Notes: a model not told the origin generated them from the letters alone. Counted from the stretch's first letter, positions 1-9,734 are shown. The stretch is DNA of 64,000 nucleotides from Brevibacterium yomogidense (GCF_016107685.1 NZ_JABASY010000001.1:338187-402186), one strand, 5' to 3'. Numbers and translations: made by a program.

Positions 1-2023
1 GATCGATCCGACGGAGATCACGACCGTCATCCCCGTCACTCTCGATGCGGTTCCGGACAGCGGTGCCCCCTTCATCGATCCCGACCTGCTGGAGCAGGCG
101 GCGGATCCGGACGCCACGGGCGACTACTCGGGGGCGCTCCATCGGGTCACCGCGAGTGCGCGCGCTCTGCCGGACTCCGTCCTCGCCGTGGACCCCCGGC
201 TGCTCGCCTCCGTCGGAGCCGCACTGGAGGTCCCCACGGAGCCGGACACGGGAACCGACGAGGGAACAGAGGCCGACGACAGTGCGTCGGACGATCCGAG
301 CCCCCCTGCGGACACGGATGCCCCTTCCGAAACCGGTGCTCCGGACGACGCCGGCGCGCCCGCCGGTTCCGGTTCACCCGATGGCGCAGAACCGTCCGAC
401 GCTGCGGATCCGCCCGATGACCGTGCGACCGCGGACGAGCCCGAGGACGCGAATGCGCCCCGCCCGGGCGGGGACGTCCAGCCCACGGACGAGCCCCCCG
501 ACAGTGCGGGCGAGGCGGAGGACGGCTCCGACGAGCAGCCCACAGCGCCCAGCGAGTCCGCGCAGCAGACCTACCCTCACCTCGCCGCGTGGTACGAGGA
601 CCTCACGAAACTGAGCGGTGACCACGACGTCATGGCCCTGCCCTGGGCGGACGCACACCTCACCTCCCTGTGGCATGCGGACATGGGCGACCTCGCTGAG
701 TCCGCGCTGGCAGACCGGGAGATCGTCGGGTCCCTGCTGGGCGGTCGGACCGGGGTGCTGTGGCCGGCGGACGGAACGGTCCGGACCGACGACCTCGGCG
801 CGATGGCGGACACCGGCGCAGACACCGTCATCCTGTCGGACATCCAGCAGCCGGCCCTCACGTCGTACACGTCGTCCGCGAACTCCGCGATCGCGGCGGA
901 CGGCGCCCGTCCGCACGTCGGGGTGTCCTCCAACAGCGGTGACTCCCCGGTGGACGGCGGCAGCACTGCGGGTGACACGGCCGCAGAGGACGAGATGACG
1001 ACGCTGAGGACGCTCGTTGCGGATTCGGGGCTCGCCGAGGCCGCCGCCGGACACACGTCCGCGTCCACGACGAGCGCTCCCGGCCAGTTCCTCGCGCTGT
1101 CCGCCGCCATCACGGCGGAGAGGCCCTTCGACTCCCGCTCCCTGCTCCTCACCCTCCCGCGCACCGCGGCGGGCAGCGGACTGACCGACTTCGCCCACGA
1201 CGTGGCCGACGCACCGTGGATCGACGACACATCGCTCGACGCACTCTTGGACACGGAACCCGTGGCGCGCGCACCGCTCGTCGACCCCTCCACCACCGCG
1301 GGCGATGGCACGGGCGGTCCGGGCACGGGAGGCGCAGGCGACCAGCAGGGCAGTCCAGGCGGCGGACAGGACGGCACGCGGACTGCCCTCGCGGGTCTCC
1401 AGACCCGCTACGCATCCGGAGCGGACGCCTCGGACGCATTCGTCGACGCGGACGGGACACGCCGGGACATGGCACGCGCCCTGCTCGCCTGCACCTCCAC
1501 CGGTGTGGTCGACGGCGGACGGATCGACAGCTGCGCCGATTCAGCGAGCGGCTGGGTCGGTGGACTGGCCGACGGGGTCCGCCCCGAGCCGGGTTCGTCC
1601 GTCCTCCTCGTCACCGGCGAACAGGCGATGATCCCGGTGCGCGTCGACAATTCGACGGACCGCACCGCCCGCGTCCGACTGCGCGTCGAATCACCCACAC
1701 CCCAGCTCAACACCGAACTGTCCGACATCGTCACCCTGGGACCCGGCGAAGCGCGCAGCGTCGACGTGCCGGTACGCGGCCTCGCGAACGCGGATGTCCG
1801 ATCGACCGTCCGCCTCCTCACCGTCGACGGCGACGTCCTGCCGCAGAACACCGAGTTGCTCGTGCGGGTGCGCGCGGATTGGGAGAACACCGCGACCATC
1901 GCGATCGGCTCCGCTCTCATCATCGTGCTGGTGGTGGGTCTGGTCGCGACGATCCGCCGCGGGCGGCGTAAGATCCCCAAGAATCAGCTCGATGCGGCGT
2001 TGGCCCGCGCACAGGACGGCTGA
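1..2023 (+). CDS. DUF6049 family membrane-anchored protein, 5' end outside window
   Basis: The reading frame is open from base 2 to the stop at 2021-2023, so the true start lies upstream; the first in-window GTG (188) is only internal. At the edge the frame reads TTVIPVTLD, typical of the DUF6049 proteins that sit just before murJ in Actinobacteria. Residues about 20-130 after the GTG are an acidic D/E/P/A/T-rich linker, followed by a mostly extracellular part and one C-terminal membrane helix (ATIAIGSALIIVLVVGLVAT) with a short basic cytoplasmic tail (RRGRRKIPKNQ). Function is unknown; position next to murJ suggests an envelope role. The gap to murJ is 63 nt, so co-transcription is likely. 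Confidence 0.85.
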   Translation, partial: IDPTEITTVIPVTLDAVPDSGAPFIDPDLLEQAADPDATGDYSGALHRVTASARALPDSVLAVDPRLLASVGAALEVPTEPDTGTDEGTEADDSASDDPSPPADTDAPSETGAPDDAGAPAGSGSPDGAEPSDAADPPDDRATADEPEDANAPRPGGDVQPTDEPPDSAGEAEDGSDEQPTAPSESAQQTYPHLAAWYEDLTKLSGDHDVMALPWADAHLTSLWHADMGDLAESALADREIVGSLLGGRTGVLWPADGTVRTDDLGAMADTGADTVILSDIQQPALTSYTSSANSAIAADGARPHVGVSSNSGDSPVDGGSTAGDTAAEDEMTTLRTLVADSGLAEAAAGHTSASTTSAPGQFLALSAAITAERPFDSRSLLLTLPRTAAGSGLTDFAHDVADAPWIDDTSLDALLDTEPVARAPLVDPSTTAGDGTGGPGTGGAGDQQGSPGGGQDGTRTALAGLQTRYASGADASDAFVDADGTRRDMARALLACTSTGVVDGGRIDSCADSASGWVGGLADGVRPEPGSSVLLVTGEQAMIPVRVDNSTDRTARVRLRVESPTPQLNTELSDIVTLGPGEARSVDVPVRGLANADVRSTVRLLTVDGDVLPQNTELLVRVRADWENTATIAIGSALIIVLVVGLVATIRRGRRKIPKNQLDAALARAQDG

Positions 2024-2086
2024 CCACACCCGCCCGTCCGGACCTTCGACTCTGCTCAGACCTGCACCCCATGCGGAAGGACGTCA

Positions 2087-3736
2087 GTGGCCGCCAGGCT
2101 CTCATCCCTCGCCCGATCCTCTGCGGTCATGACCGCGGGCACCCTCATCTCGCGCATCCTCGGCTTCGTCAAGGCGACGCTGCTGGCCACCGCGATCGGT
2201 GTCACGGTGGGCGGCGCGGCAGACGCCTTCGACGTCGCCAACAAGGTCCCGAACAACCTCTACATGCTGCTGGCCGGCGGTGTGCTCAACGCGGTGCTGG
2301 TCCCGCAGATCATTCGCGCGGCAAAACGGCCGGACGGGGGGCAGGACTTCGTCAACCGGCTCCTCACCCTCGCGGTCATGGTGCTGGCGGGGGTCACCGT
2401 CCTCGCCACCCTCGCGGCCCCGCTGCTGGTCCGGCTGTACTCGTCACCCGCCTGGAGCGAGGACAAGCGGGCACTCGCGATCGCGTTCGCGTACTGGTGC
2501 CTGCCCCAGATCTTCTTCTACGGGCTCTACACGATGCTCGGGCAGGTGCTCAACGCCCACTCGAACTTCGGTCCCTACATGTGGGCACCCGTCCTCAACA
2601 ACGTCGTCGCGATCGCGGGACTGGGCGCCTTCATCGCACTGTTCGGCGCTGGCGGCGTCCAGAACGCCGTCGGCACCTGGGACGTCACGAAGATCGCGGT
2701 GCTCGCGGGCACCGCAACACTGGGCGTCGTCGCGCAGGCGTTCATCCTGCTGTGGCCCCTCCGGCGGATCGGATTCCGCTTCCGTCCGACCTTCGGCTTC
2801 CGCGGGGTGGGACTGGGGACCGCGGGAGGCATCGCCACCTGGACGTTCAGCGCGGTCCTCGTCGGCCAGCTGGGCTTCATCGTCACGTCCCGCGTCGCGG
2901 CGTCGGCCTCGTCGGAATCGGGTGAGCCGCAGGCATCGCTCGCGGCGTACACACTCGCCTACCTCATCTTCATGCTGCCGCACTCGCTCATCGCGGTATC
3001 GCTCGCGACGGCTCTCTTCACGTCGCTCAGCACCTACGCCGCGGACGACGACACGGCCTCCGTCCGGTCCTCGCTGGGTCTGGGACTGCGACTCGTCGGA
3101 CTCGTGAACGTGTTCGCAACCGCAGTCCTCATCACCCTGTCAACGCCGGCGGCGATGCTGATCGGCGGTGCCCTGGATGCCGAGAGCGGCCTCGACCCCC
3201 TCGACCAGGCCCGTGCGATCGGTCCGGTCATCGCGACGATGGTGGCCGGCCTGGTGCCGTTCAGCGCGAACTACCTCCTCCAGCGCGTCTACTACGCGTA
3301 CGAGGACGCGAAGACCCCGTTCTGGGTGCAGGTCCCACAGGTCGTCCTCACCGCGATCGGGGTGGTGGCGTCCGGGACGCTGCTGCCGGGAGCCTGGATC
3401 GTCGCGGGCATCGGCGCGTCGATGAGCATCGGGTACGTCTTCGCCGCACTCGTGTCCGCGTTCCTGCTGCGGCGGAAGCTGGCGCGGCTGGGTGCGAAGG
3501 ACCTCATCGTGTCGCATCTGAAGTTCACCGTTGCCGCACTCGTGTCTGCCGGGGTGGGAGCGGTGGGCATGCACTACCTCGACGACGGCCTCTATTCGAG
3601 CAGGCTCGGCGCGTTCGTCGTCTGCGCGGTCGGTGGCTCCATCATGCTCGCGGTGTACCTGGGCGTCTGCTACGTCCTCCGGGTGCGCGAGCTGCACCAG
3701 ACGATCGCGACCGTCCGCACGAAGATCGGACTCTGA
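2087..3736 (+). CDS. murJ: Lipid II flippase MurJ (MviN)
   Basis: MurJ moves the peptidoglycan precursor lipid II across the cytoplasmic membrane. The 549-residue product has about 14 hydrophobic helices and the MVF-family N-terminus with GTLISRILGFVKATLLA, then NKVPNNLYMLLAGGVLNAVLVPQ in two adjacent helices. Start is GTG 2087 with a purine-rich GGAAGGA about 5 bases upstream; the ATG at 2071 is in another frame. Mycobacterial MviN is fused to a pseudokinase and a C-terminal extracellular domain. Here the flippase ends after its last helix, and the pseudokinase is a separate gene 169 bp downstream. Confidence 0.95.
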   Translation: MAARLSSLARSSAVMTAGTLISRILGFVKATLLATAIGVTVGGAADAFDVANKVPNNLYMLLAGGVLNAVLVPQIIRAAKRPDGGQDFVNRLLTLAVMVLAGVTVLATLAAPLLVRLYSSPAWSEDKRALAIAFAYWCLPQIFFYGLYTMLGQVLNAHSNFGPYMWAPVLNNVVAIAGLGAFIALFGAGGVQNAVGTWDVTKIAVLAGTATLGVVAQAFILLWPLRRIGFRFRPTFGFRGVGLGTAGGIATWTFSAVLVGQLGFIVTSRVAASASSESGEPQASLAAYTLAYLIFMLPHSLIAVSLATALFTSLSTYAADDDTASVRSSLGLGLRLVGLVNVFATAVLITLSTPAAMLIGGALDAESGLDPLDQARAIGPVIATMVAGLVPFSANYLLQRVYYAYEDAKTPFWVQVPQVVLTAIGVVASGTLLPGAWIVAGIGASMSIGYVFAALVSAFLLRRKLARLGAKDLIVSHLKFTVAALVSAGVGAVGMHYLDDGLYSSRLGAFVVCAVGGSIMLAVYLGVCYVLRVRELHQTIATVRTKIGL

Positions 3737-3904
3737 ACCGCCACAGACCCCCGTCCTGAGGCCGGCTCGTTTCACACCTGAGATCCACTCGTGGCGGATT
3801 CGTGACATCGAGCTCCCAGACGACGCACATCGGTCGGGATAAACTGTGGGGACGCCTGTGATGATCGCCCATCGCGGCGAGAGCTTTTTTCGGGAGGACA
3901 TCAG

Positions 3905-6685
3905 GTGCGGATCGAGCGCGGTACTGTCATTGCCGACAGGTACGTCGTCTCCGCTATCGAAAAGCCCTGGCTCGCCGATGCACCCGACGCGGGTGTCGTA
4001 TGCCTGGCGCTCGATGCGATTCTCGACGTCCCCGTCATCCTCTACGCCGCTGATGAAGACCTCGCCGGTGATCTCAAGGACGCCGGCAGACGACTCGCCC
4101 TCGTCAACGATCCTCGTGTTCCGTCCGTCCTCGACGTGGGGGCCGCGGAACTCGAAGAGGACCGGTCGATCGTCTACGTCGTGTGCGAGCGGACCGCCGC
4201 CACGTCGTTGGCAGAAGTCCTGTCAGCCGGCCCGATCGGTCCGGAGGAAGCACGTGCGATCACGGGCGAGGTCTCCGAAGTCCTGGTGCATGCAGGGCGG
4301 CGCGGGTTGCACCACCGCTGCCTGGGACCGGAATCGATCGGGATCATGGCGGACGGCGATGTCGTGGTGCACGGCATCGCGATCGACGCGGCACTGTCCG
4401 AAGTGGCCCTGGGCCTCGAAGTCCAGACCGATACGACGGCGCTGCGCGAAGACGCTCTTGCGGTCGTCGACATCCTCTACGCCTGCCTGTCAGGACAGTG
4501 GCCCAAGCCGGAATCCCGTGCCGGGCTCGCTGCCGCTCCGCGGAAGAACCAGCGTGTCGTCGCGATCGAGGCGTTCCGCAGGGACCTGCCGGAGGACCTC
4601 ACCGCTTTCCTGACGGGCATCACGTCGAACAGCGACCCCGGTCCCCGTTCTCCGGGCGAGATCGTCCGCTATCTTCGCGAGTGGAAGCGGGACACACTCG
4701 CCGACCTCGAGGGTTCCCCACTTCCGGACGAAGAACTCTTCACCACGGAATCATCGCGTGCTGACGACACCGCTGACGAAGACGATCCTGAGGCAGCGGC
4801 ATCAGCCGCTTCCAGCGGCACTGCCGACGATGCCGTCAGTGGCTCGATCTCCGCAGCGGCCGCGAATACCTCAACGGCTCCGAGCACCGCAGAGCGGGAG
4901 CCGACCAGCACCATCAGCACCTCAGCGGGTGCTGGGGCTGTCGGCGCCAAACCGACTGCGAACACCGCGCCCCCTGTGAAGAAGCCCGCGGCGGCGACGA
5001 GCACCGGCGCAGCATCGTCGACGATCGGCATGGGCAAGACGGGCGCGCGCCCCACGACGACCCCGGCACGTCCTGTCACCCCGGCCGCTCCACCGCAACG
5101 GCAGGCGACGCCGGATCAGATCCAGGCTGCTCTCGCACGCATCGGGATGACCCGACCGGGCACCTCGGGCTACTCCGCCGGCAGGTCGGACGGCGTCGCG
5201 ACGAAGCTCGATGACCAGCTGCAGATGCGTGAGGCGAGCGTCTTCCCGCTCAGCGCGGACGACCTCGCGTCCTCCGATGTGGAGGAGTGGACGCCCGAAC
5301 AGACGTATTCCCAGTACGAAGACCTCTCCGCCTGGGAGTACGACAGCAACGTCACTGCTCCCATCGTCGACCGGGACGCTCTGTGGGGCGAATCGGAGGA
5401 TGTCTCGACCCAGCAGATGCCGATCATCCCTGACCTGTCGGAGTATTCGGGAGGAGCAGACGGTGCCGCCGCGGCGAACGGCGCCGCGTCCGACGACACC
5501 GGCGAGGCCCCGGGTGCCACTGCGGACACCGTCACGTCGCCGGCCGTGCAGGACGACTCCGCTTCCGACGACGACAGTTCGTGGTTCCTCGGGGGCGTTT
5601 TCACCACCCGTGAGGAAGAAGTCGAACAGCAGCGCGTCGCCTTCGAGCGTGAACGTGCGTTGGAGAGGCGACGGGCGGAGGCTGCTCGACGCCGTGTCCT
5701 CGAAGCGGAGGCACGGACGTCACGCCAGCGCGAGACATCGAAGCGAGAAGCGGCGAATCGTGAGGCTGCACAGGGCACCGCGGCCTCCGCTGGAAGCAGT
5801 TCTCGGGCGACGACGGCGACGAGGCCCGTGCAGAAGGAGTCCAGCGCAGCGAAAGCGGCTGCGGCCGGTTCCGCCACCGGCGGCGGCTCGTCATCGCAGG
5901 GCACGGCGCCCGCAACACCGGCTGTCACGACATCCACGAACGGATCGTCCGCCGCCGCGTCAAGCTCTGGAGGAGCTGCTGCGTCCGCACATGCGACGAG
6001 CGGCGGGTCCGCCGCCACCGGATCAGCGGCTGGAGGGGGCTCGTCGCCCGGAAGCGGGCCGGGCACCGGATCCCGCAGCGCCCGGGAGAGGCGCCGCATC
6101 ACGTTCCTCGTGCTCGCTCTGCTTCTCGTGGTCGCGGTCGTCGTCATCGGGATCTTCGCTTTCGGCGGTTCAGCGGACGACGAGGTTCAACCCGAAGCAG
6201 AACCCACACAGGAAGCACCCGTGGACGAGCAGGAGCCATCGGAGGAAGCAGAGCCCGAAGGCCCGGAACCCGTCATCGTGGGGGTCGAGGCGATCGATCC
6301 GGAAGGCGACGACGAGGAGAACTCGGACGAGGCGGAGAACGTGCTGCCCGGAGTGCAGGGCGGTTGGCGCAGCGAGAGGTACAACTCCGCGGCCTTCGGC
6401 GGTCTCAAGTCGGGGCTGGGCCTGGCCATCGAGCTGGAGGAGGAATCACTCGTCAGTCAGCTGGACCTGCTGGCCCCCGAAGGGACCACTCTCCTCGACG
6501 TGCGCGTGGGAGACTCCGATGACGTCGACGACGCGACGACTGTGGCGTCGGTGGAGCTCGATGGGAACACCACGGTCGAACTCAATGAGCCGGCCACTGC
6601 GCGGTACGTCTTCATCTGGTTCACGGAAGCGACAGCGGAAGGCGACGGGTACCGGGTCATGATCGACGAGGTCGACATCAGCTGA
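3905..6685 (+). CDS. Membrane-anchored pseudokinase with C-terminal sugar-binding-like domain
   Basis: The 926-residue protein has a protein-kinase-like fold at residues about 1-260 (IADRYVVSAIEK start, HHRCLGPESIGIMADGDVVV replacing the catalytic loop). I see no VAxK lysine, HRD aspartate or DFG, so it should be inactive. A long Ala/Ser/Thr/Gly-rich cytoplasmic linker with a charged coiled-coil-like stretch (EEEVEQQRVAFERERALERR) follows. One membrane helix lies near residue 740 (ITFLVLALLLVVAVVVIGIF), then an acidic segment and a C-terminal discoidin-like beta domain outside the cell. This is the same architecture as the cytoplasmic-plus-outer part of mycobacterial MviN, here unfused from murJ. 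Start GTG 3905 has GGGAGGA upstream. A possible -10 TAAACT lies at 3840-3845. Confidence 0.85.
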   Translation: MRIERGTVIADRYVVSAIEKPWLADAPDAGVVCLALDAILDVPVILYAADEDLAGDLKDAGRRLALVNDPRVPSVLDVGAAELEEDRSIVYVVCERTAATSLAEVLSAGPIGPEEARAITGEVSEVLVHAGRRGLHHRCLGPESIGIMADGDVVVHGIAIDAALSEVALGLEVQTDTTALREDALAVVDILYACLSGQWPKPESRAGLAAAPRKNQRVVAIEAFRRDLPEDLTAFLTGITSNSDPGPRSPGEIVRYLREWKRDTLADLEGSPLPDEELFTTESSRADDTADEDDPEAAASAASSGTADDAVSGSISAAAANTSTAPSTAEREPTSTISTSAGAGAVGAKPTANTAPPVKKPAAATSTGAASSTIGMGKTGARPTTTPARPVTPAAPPQRQATPDQIQAALARIGMTRPGTSGYSAGRSDGVATKLDDQLQMREASVFPLSADDLASSDVEEWTPEQTYSQYEDLSAWEYDSNVTAPIVDRDALWGESEDVSTQQMPIIPDLSEYSGGADGAAAANGAASDDTGEAPGATADTVTSPAVQDDSASDDDSSWFLGGVFTTREEEVEQQRVAFERERALERRRAEAARRRVLEAEARTSRQRETSKREAANREAAQGTAASAGSSSRATTATRPVQKESSAAKAAAAGSATGGGSSSQGTAPATPAVTTSTNGSSAAASSSGGAAASAHATSGGSAATGSAAGGGSSPGSGPGTGSRSARERRRITFLVLALLLVVAVVVIGIFAFGGSADDEVQPEAEPTQEAPVDEQEPSEEAEPEGPEPVIVGVEAIDPEGDDEENSDEAENVLPGVQGGWRSERYNSAAFGGLKSGLGLAIELEEESLVSQLDLLAPEGTTLLDVRVGDSDDVDDATTVASVELDGNTTVELNEPATARYVFIWFTEATAEGDGYRVMIDEVDIS

Positions 6686-6730
6686 GCAGGGGTCGCCCCA
6701 CCCCAGGCGATCGAGTCCGGTGGCGGACGT

Positions 6731-6756
6731 GGAATATCGCAGACGAACATCGTGTT
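6731..6756 (+). promoter_or_regulatory. SigR/SigH-type promoter of trxBA
   Basis: GGAAT at 6731-6735 and GTT at 6754-6756 are separated by exactly 18 bases. This is the known consensus of actinobacterial oxidative-stress sigma factors (SigR in Streptomyces, SigH in mycobacteria), whose best known target is trxBA. The trxB start codon lies 27 bases further on. Confidence 0.75.
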
Positions 6757-6783
6757 TGCCTGCGTGACAAGTGTAGGAGGGAC

Positions 6784-7764
6784 ATGACAACCCATCATCG
6801 TCTAGTGATCGTCGGATCCGGACCCGCCGGATACACCGCAGCGATCTACGCCGCTCGAGCGAACCTGGAGCCCGTTGTGATCGCCGGTTCCGTGACCGCC
6901 GGCGGAGAACTCATGAATACGACGGACGTGGAGAACTTCCCCGGTTTCCCCGAGGGTGTGCAGGGTCCCGACCTCATGGAGGAGATGCGCAAGCAGGCCG
7001 AACGCTTCGGTGCCACCGTCGTGTACGACGACGTCACGGAACTGACGTTCGAGCCGGGAGCGCACTCCCTCGTCACCGGCCTCGGGAGCCGGTACACGGC
7101 CGAAGCGGTAATCCTCGCGACGGGTTCTGCCTACCGCGAACTCGGCATCCCGAACGAGAAGGCCCTTTCCGGTCACGGGGTGAGCTGGTGTGCCACCTGC
7201 GACGGGTTCTTCTTCCGTGACCATCACATCGCCGTCATCGGCGGTGGCGATTCCGCCATGGAGGAAGCCACGTTCCTCAGCCGCTTCGCGTCGAAGGTCA
7301 CGGTCGTCCACCGCCGCCAGGAACTGCGCGCGTCGCAGACGATGCAGGATCGGGCGAAGGCCGATCCGAAGATCGAGTTCCTCTTCGACTCGGAGGTGGC
7401 CGAAGTCCATGGCGAGGATTCGCTCACAGGGCTGACGATCCGCAACGTCATCACAGGCGAGACGAGCGAACTTCCCGTCACGGGCATGTTCGTGGCGATC
7501 GGATCCGATCCGCGCACCTCACTCTTCGCGGATGCCCTCACGATCCGCGACGACGGGTACCTCCACGTCGAGGGACGCGGCTCCCACACCAGCATGGAGG
7601 GCGTCTTCGGAGCTGGCGACCTCATCGACCCCGTCTACCGCCAGGCCATCACCTCTGCCGGCTCCGGCTGCTCCGCTGCACTGGATGCGGAACACTACCT
7701 CGCGTCCCGGCCCCAGGCGGCCCCCGCACCCGCGGAGGCCGCGACGGCTCCTGCCAACGCCTGA
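6784..7764 (+). CDS. trxB: Thioredoxin reductase
   Basis: An FAD/NADPH-dependent reductase that keeps thioredoxin reduced. The 326-residue product has the FAD-binding GSGPAG (residues 11-16), the redox-active CATC (136-139), the NADPH-binding GGGDSA (about 153-158) and the C-terminal FAD motif GVFGAGDLIDPVYRQAITSA. Length is normal for the family. RBS GGAGGG lies 3-5 bases before ATG 6784. trxA follows after 72 bp, so the pair forms the usual trxBA operon behind a SigR-type promoter. Confidence 0.97.
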   Translation: MTTHHRLVIVGSGPAGYTAAIYAARANLEPVVIAGSVTAGGELMNTTDVENFPGFPEGVQGPDLMEEMRKQAERFGATVVYDDVTELTFEPGAHSLVTGLGSRYTAEAVILATGSAYRELGIPNEKALSGHGVSWCATCDGFFFRDHHIAVIGGGDSAMEEATFLSRFASKVTVVHRRQELRASQTMQDRAKADPKIEFLFDSEVAEVHGEDSLTGLTIRNVITGETSELPVTGMFVAIGSDPRTSLFADALTIRDDGYLHVEGRGSHTSMEGVFGAGDLIDPVYRQAITSAGSGCSAALDAEHYLASRPQAAPAPAEAATAPANA

Positions 7765-7836
7765 TCCATCACCACCTGGATGATCCACTGACCATCCCGT
7801 TCGCCCGGCAAGTGACCGGGCATTGAGGAGGACGAT

Positions 7837-8157
7837 ATGTCCCTGGAAGTCACTGACGCGACATTCTCTGACGAGGTCCTGAAGTCCGACAAGCCTGTGC
7901 TCGTCGACTTCTGGGCGCCCTGGTGCGGACCGTGCCGGATGGTCTCGCCGATCGTCGACGAGATCGGCGACGAACTCGCTGACCAGCTCAAGGTCGTGAA
8001 GGTCAACACCGACGACAACATGCAGACGGCCGGCCAGTACGGCATCACGTCGATTCCGGCTCTGTACGTCTTCAAGGACGGAGAAGTCGTCAAGCAGATC
8101 ATCGGTGCACGGCCCAAGCCGGCACTGCTGGAGGAGATCCAGCCGCTGTTGGGCTGA
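7837..8157 (+). CDS. trxA: Thioredoxin
   Basis: A small dithiol carrier, the substrate of TrxB and general protein disulfide reductase. The product is 106 residues with WCGPC at 29-33 and the cis-proline motif [24 protein letters not shown] precedes ATG 7837. A strong hairpin follows the stop codon, so transcription of trxBA probably ends before the cwlM-like gene. Confidence 0.97.
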   Translation: MSLEVTDATFSDEVLKSDKPVLVDFWAPWCGPCRMVSPIVDEIGDELADQLKVVKVNTDDNMQTAGQYGITSIPALYVFKDGEVVKQIIGARPKPALLEEIQPLLG

Positions 8158-8178
8158 ACGAGTTTCGTCCTCAGCAAG

Positions 8179-8218
8179 ACATCAGGCGTCCGTTGTACTA
8201 TCAACGGGCGCCTGATGT
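8179..8218 (+). terminator. Hairpin after trxA
   Basis: ACATCAGGCG (8179-8188) pairs perfectly with CGCCTGATGT (8209-8218), and an inner CCGTTG/CAACGG stem extends it. No T-run follows, as is common for actinobacterial terminators. It sits 22 bases after the trxA stop. Confidence 0.65.
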
Positions 8219-8275
8219 GCGAGAGCCGCTGATACCCGTGAGGGAGCGCATTCCACCCCTCCAGAGACGAGATCG

Positions 8276-9418
8276 ATGACACCCCACAACGCCACCTACC
8301 AGCTCGGAGCCTCCGACACGGTCCTCCTGACCGTGAAGGCACAGCTCGCTCGCCTGGGATACTCCGTGGGTGATGCCTCCAGCCCTGATTTCGACGCAGC
8401 ACTGGACGCGACGATTCGACACTTCCAGCAGCGCAGGGGCCTCTTCTCAGACGGGATCCTCGGCCAGCAGACCTTCGACCAGATCGAACTTGCACGCCAT
8501 CAGTTGGGCGATCGTGTCCTGCGCTTCGACCCCGTGCGGAACTTCCGAGGCGATGATGTGGCAGCGCTGCAGGAGAAGCTGTCCGGCCTGGGACTGTATG
8601 CCGCACGGATCGATTTCATCTTCGCCGAGACCACTGACGCCGCTGTGCGCGAGCTGCAGAAGAACCTCGGCCTCAATGTGGACGGCGTCGCCGGCCCCCG
8701 CACCCTGCGCGGCCTGGATGCAGTGACACGCGGGAGCGCGTCCGGCAGCATCTTCGCACTCCAAGAGAAGGTGAGGCTGCAATCGTCAGGCCCCTCGCTG
8801 GCCGGCCGCACGTTCGTCATCGACGCAGCGCCCCAGTTGCCGATGACTGATGACGCGACGCTCATCGAAACCTACGAATCGCAGTCGAGCGACTATTCGG
8901 CCGACATCGCGCAGCGCATCGCTGGACGCCTGGCCGCGGTAGGAGCATCCCCGTTCGTTCTGGACGGCACCAAGCAGGGTGCATCCGACCTCCTCGATTC
9001 CCGAGCCTCAACGCTCATCAGCGTGTCGCAGGACATGCACACCAACTCTTCTGCCAACGGGCTCGCCACTTTCTACTTCGGCACCGCGAACGGGCAGCCG
9101 TCGCCGGTGGGGAAGCGTTTGGCAGACCTCGTTCAGCGCGAAATCCTGTCACGAACCGACTTCAGGGACTGCGGCACACATGCGCGGTCCTGGAAGTCAT
9201 TGCATGAATACTCCACGCCCACAGTCCACATTGTCGTGGGGTACATCACACACGAAGGCGATCGCGACCGTCTCCACTCTGCCCGAGTGCGAGATTCGAT
9301 TGCAGAATCGGTCGCCGTGTCGCTTCAGCGGCTTTATCTGACGGAGGCCGTCGATCCGGACACTGGCGCCGTTGATCTTATCGCCCTCCGTGAGATGCTC
9401 GATCGCAAATCGTCGTAA
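8276..9418 (+). CDS. cwlM: CwlM-like N-acetylmuramoyl-L-alanine amidase homologue, probably catalytically dead
   Basis: The 380-residue protein has no signal peptide and begins with two peptidoglycan-binding repeats (residues about 10-75 and 88-152, both ending in a DG(V/I)xGxxT motif), followed by an amidase_3 fold (about 178-375). The order and genomic place match mycobacterial CwlM, a cytoplasmic regulator of MurA that also contacts MurJ. The zinc ligands normally found in DPGHGG, ISIHxN and (L/V)xExG appear replaced: I read DAAPQ, ISVSQDM and HIVVGY at those places. Hydrolase activity is therefore unlikely; a regulatory role is the best inference. Start ATG 8276 has only a weak AGAGACGAG upstream. 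Confidence 0.8.
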   Translation: MTPHNATYQLGASDTVLLTVKAQLARLGYSVGDASSPDFDAALDATIRHFQQRRGLFSDGILGQQTFDQIELARHQLGDRVLRFDPVRNFRGDDVAALQEKLSGLGLYAARIDFIFAETTDAAVRELQKNLGLNVDGVAGPRTLRGLDAVTRGSASGSIFALQEKVRLQSSGPSLAGRTFVIDAAPQLPMTDDATLIETYESQSSDYSADIAQRIAGRLAAVGASPFVLDGTKQGASDLLDSRASTLISVSQDMHTNSSANGLATFYFGTANGQPSPVGKRLADLVQREILSRTDFRDCGTHARSWKSLHEYSTPTVHIVVGYITHEGDRDRLHSARVRDSIAESVAVSLQRLYLTEAVDPDTGAVDLIALREMLDRKSS

Positions 9419-9437
9419 TCCTCACCGGCGCTCCGCG

Positions 9438-9453
9438 TGTTCCACGTGAAACA
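9438..9453. other. parS site 1
   Basis: TGTTCCACGTGAAACA; one base from the symmetric parS consensus. It lies just after the cwlM-like stop codon. Confidence 0.85.
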
Positions 9454-9718
9454 CGCCGTCCGGATCCAAGGCGCTCGGCCTCAATAGTTCCCTCCCACCT
9501 ATTAGTGTCGCGCGTCTATCAGAGTCTCTCGCGAGAAGAAGACACCAGGTAGCGAGCCACGCAGCGCTTAAGTATCCGCTCTTCTCAGCGTTGAAAGCAC
9601 GACGGCTCCGCTCAACGTGTACACCAGCAGACAGCAATCATTACATGGGGGCGGTGGCGGAGCGTGCAGCTCGCATACTCCTCGAGCCGCCACCGGTCGA
9701 GCGAACGCTCCCGGCCAA

Positions 9719-9734
9719 AGTTTCACGTGGAACA
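9719..9734. other. parS site 2
   Basis: AGTTTCACGTGGAACA; its complement contains GTTCCACGTGAAAC, the same core as site 1 in reverse. Confidence 0.75.
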
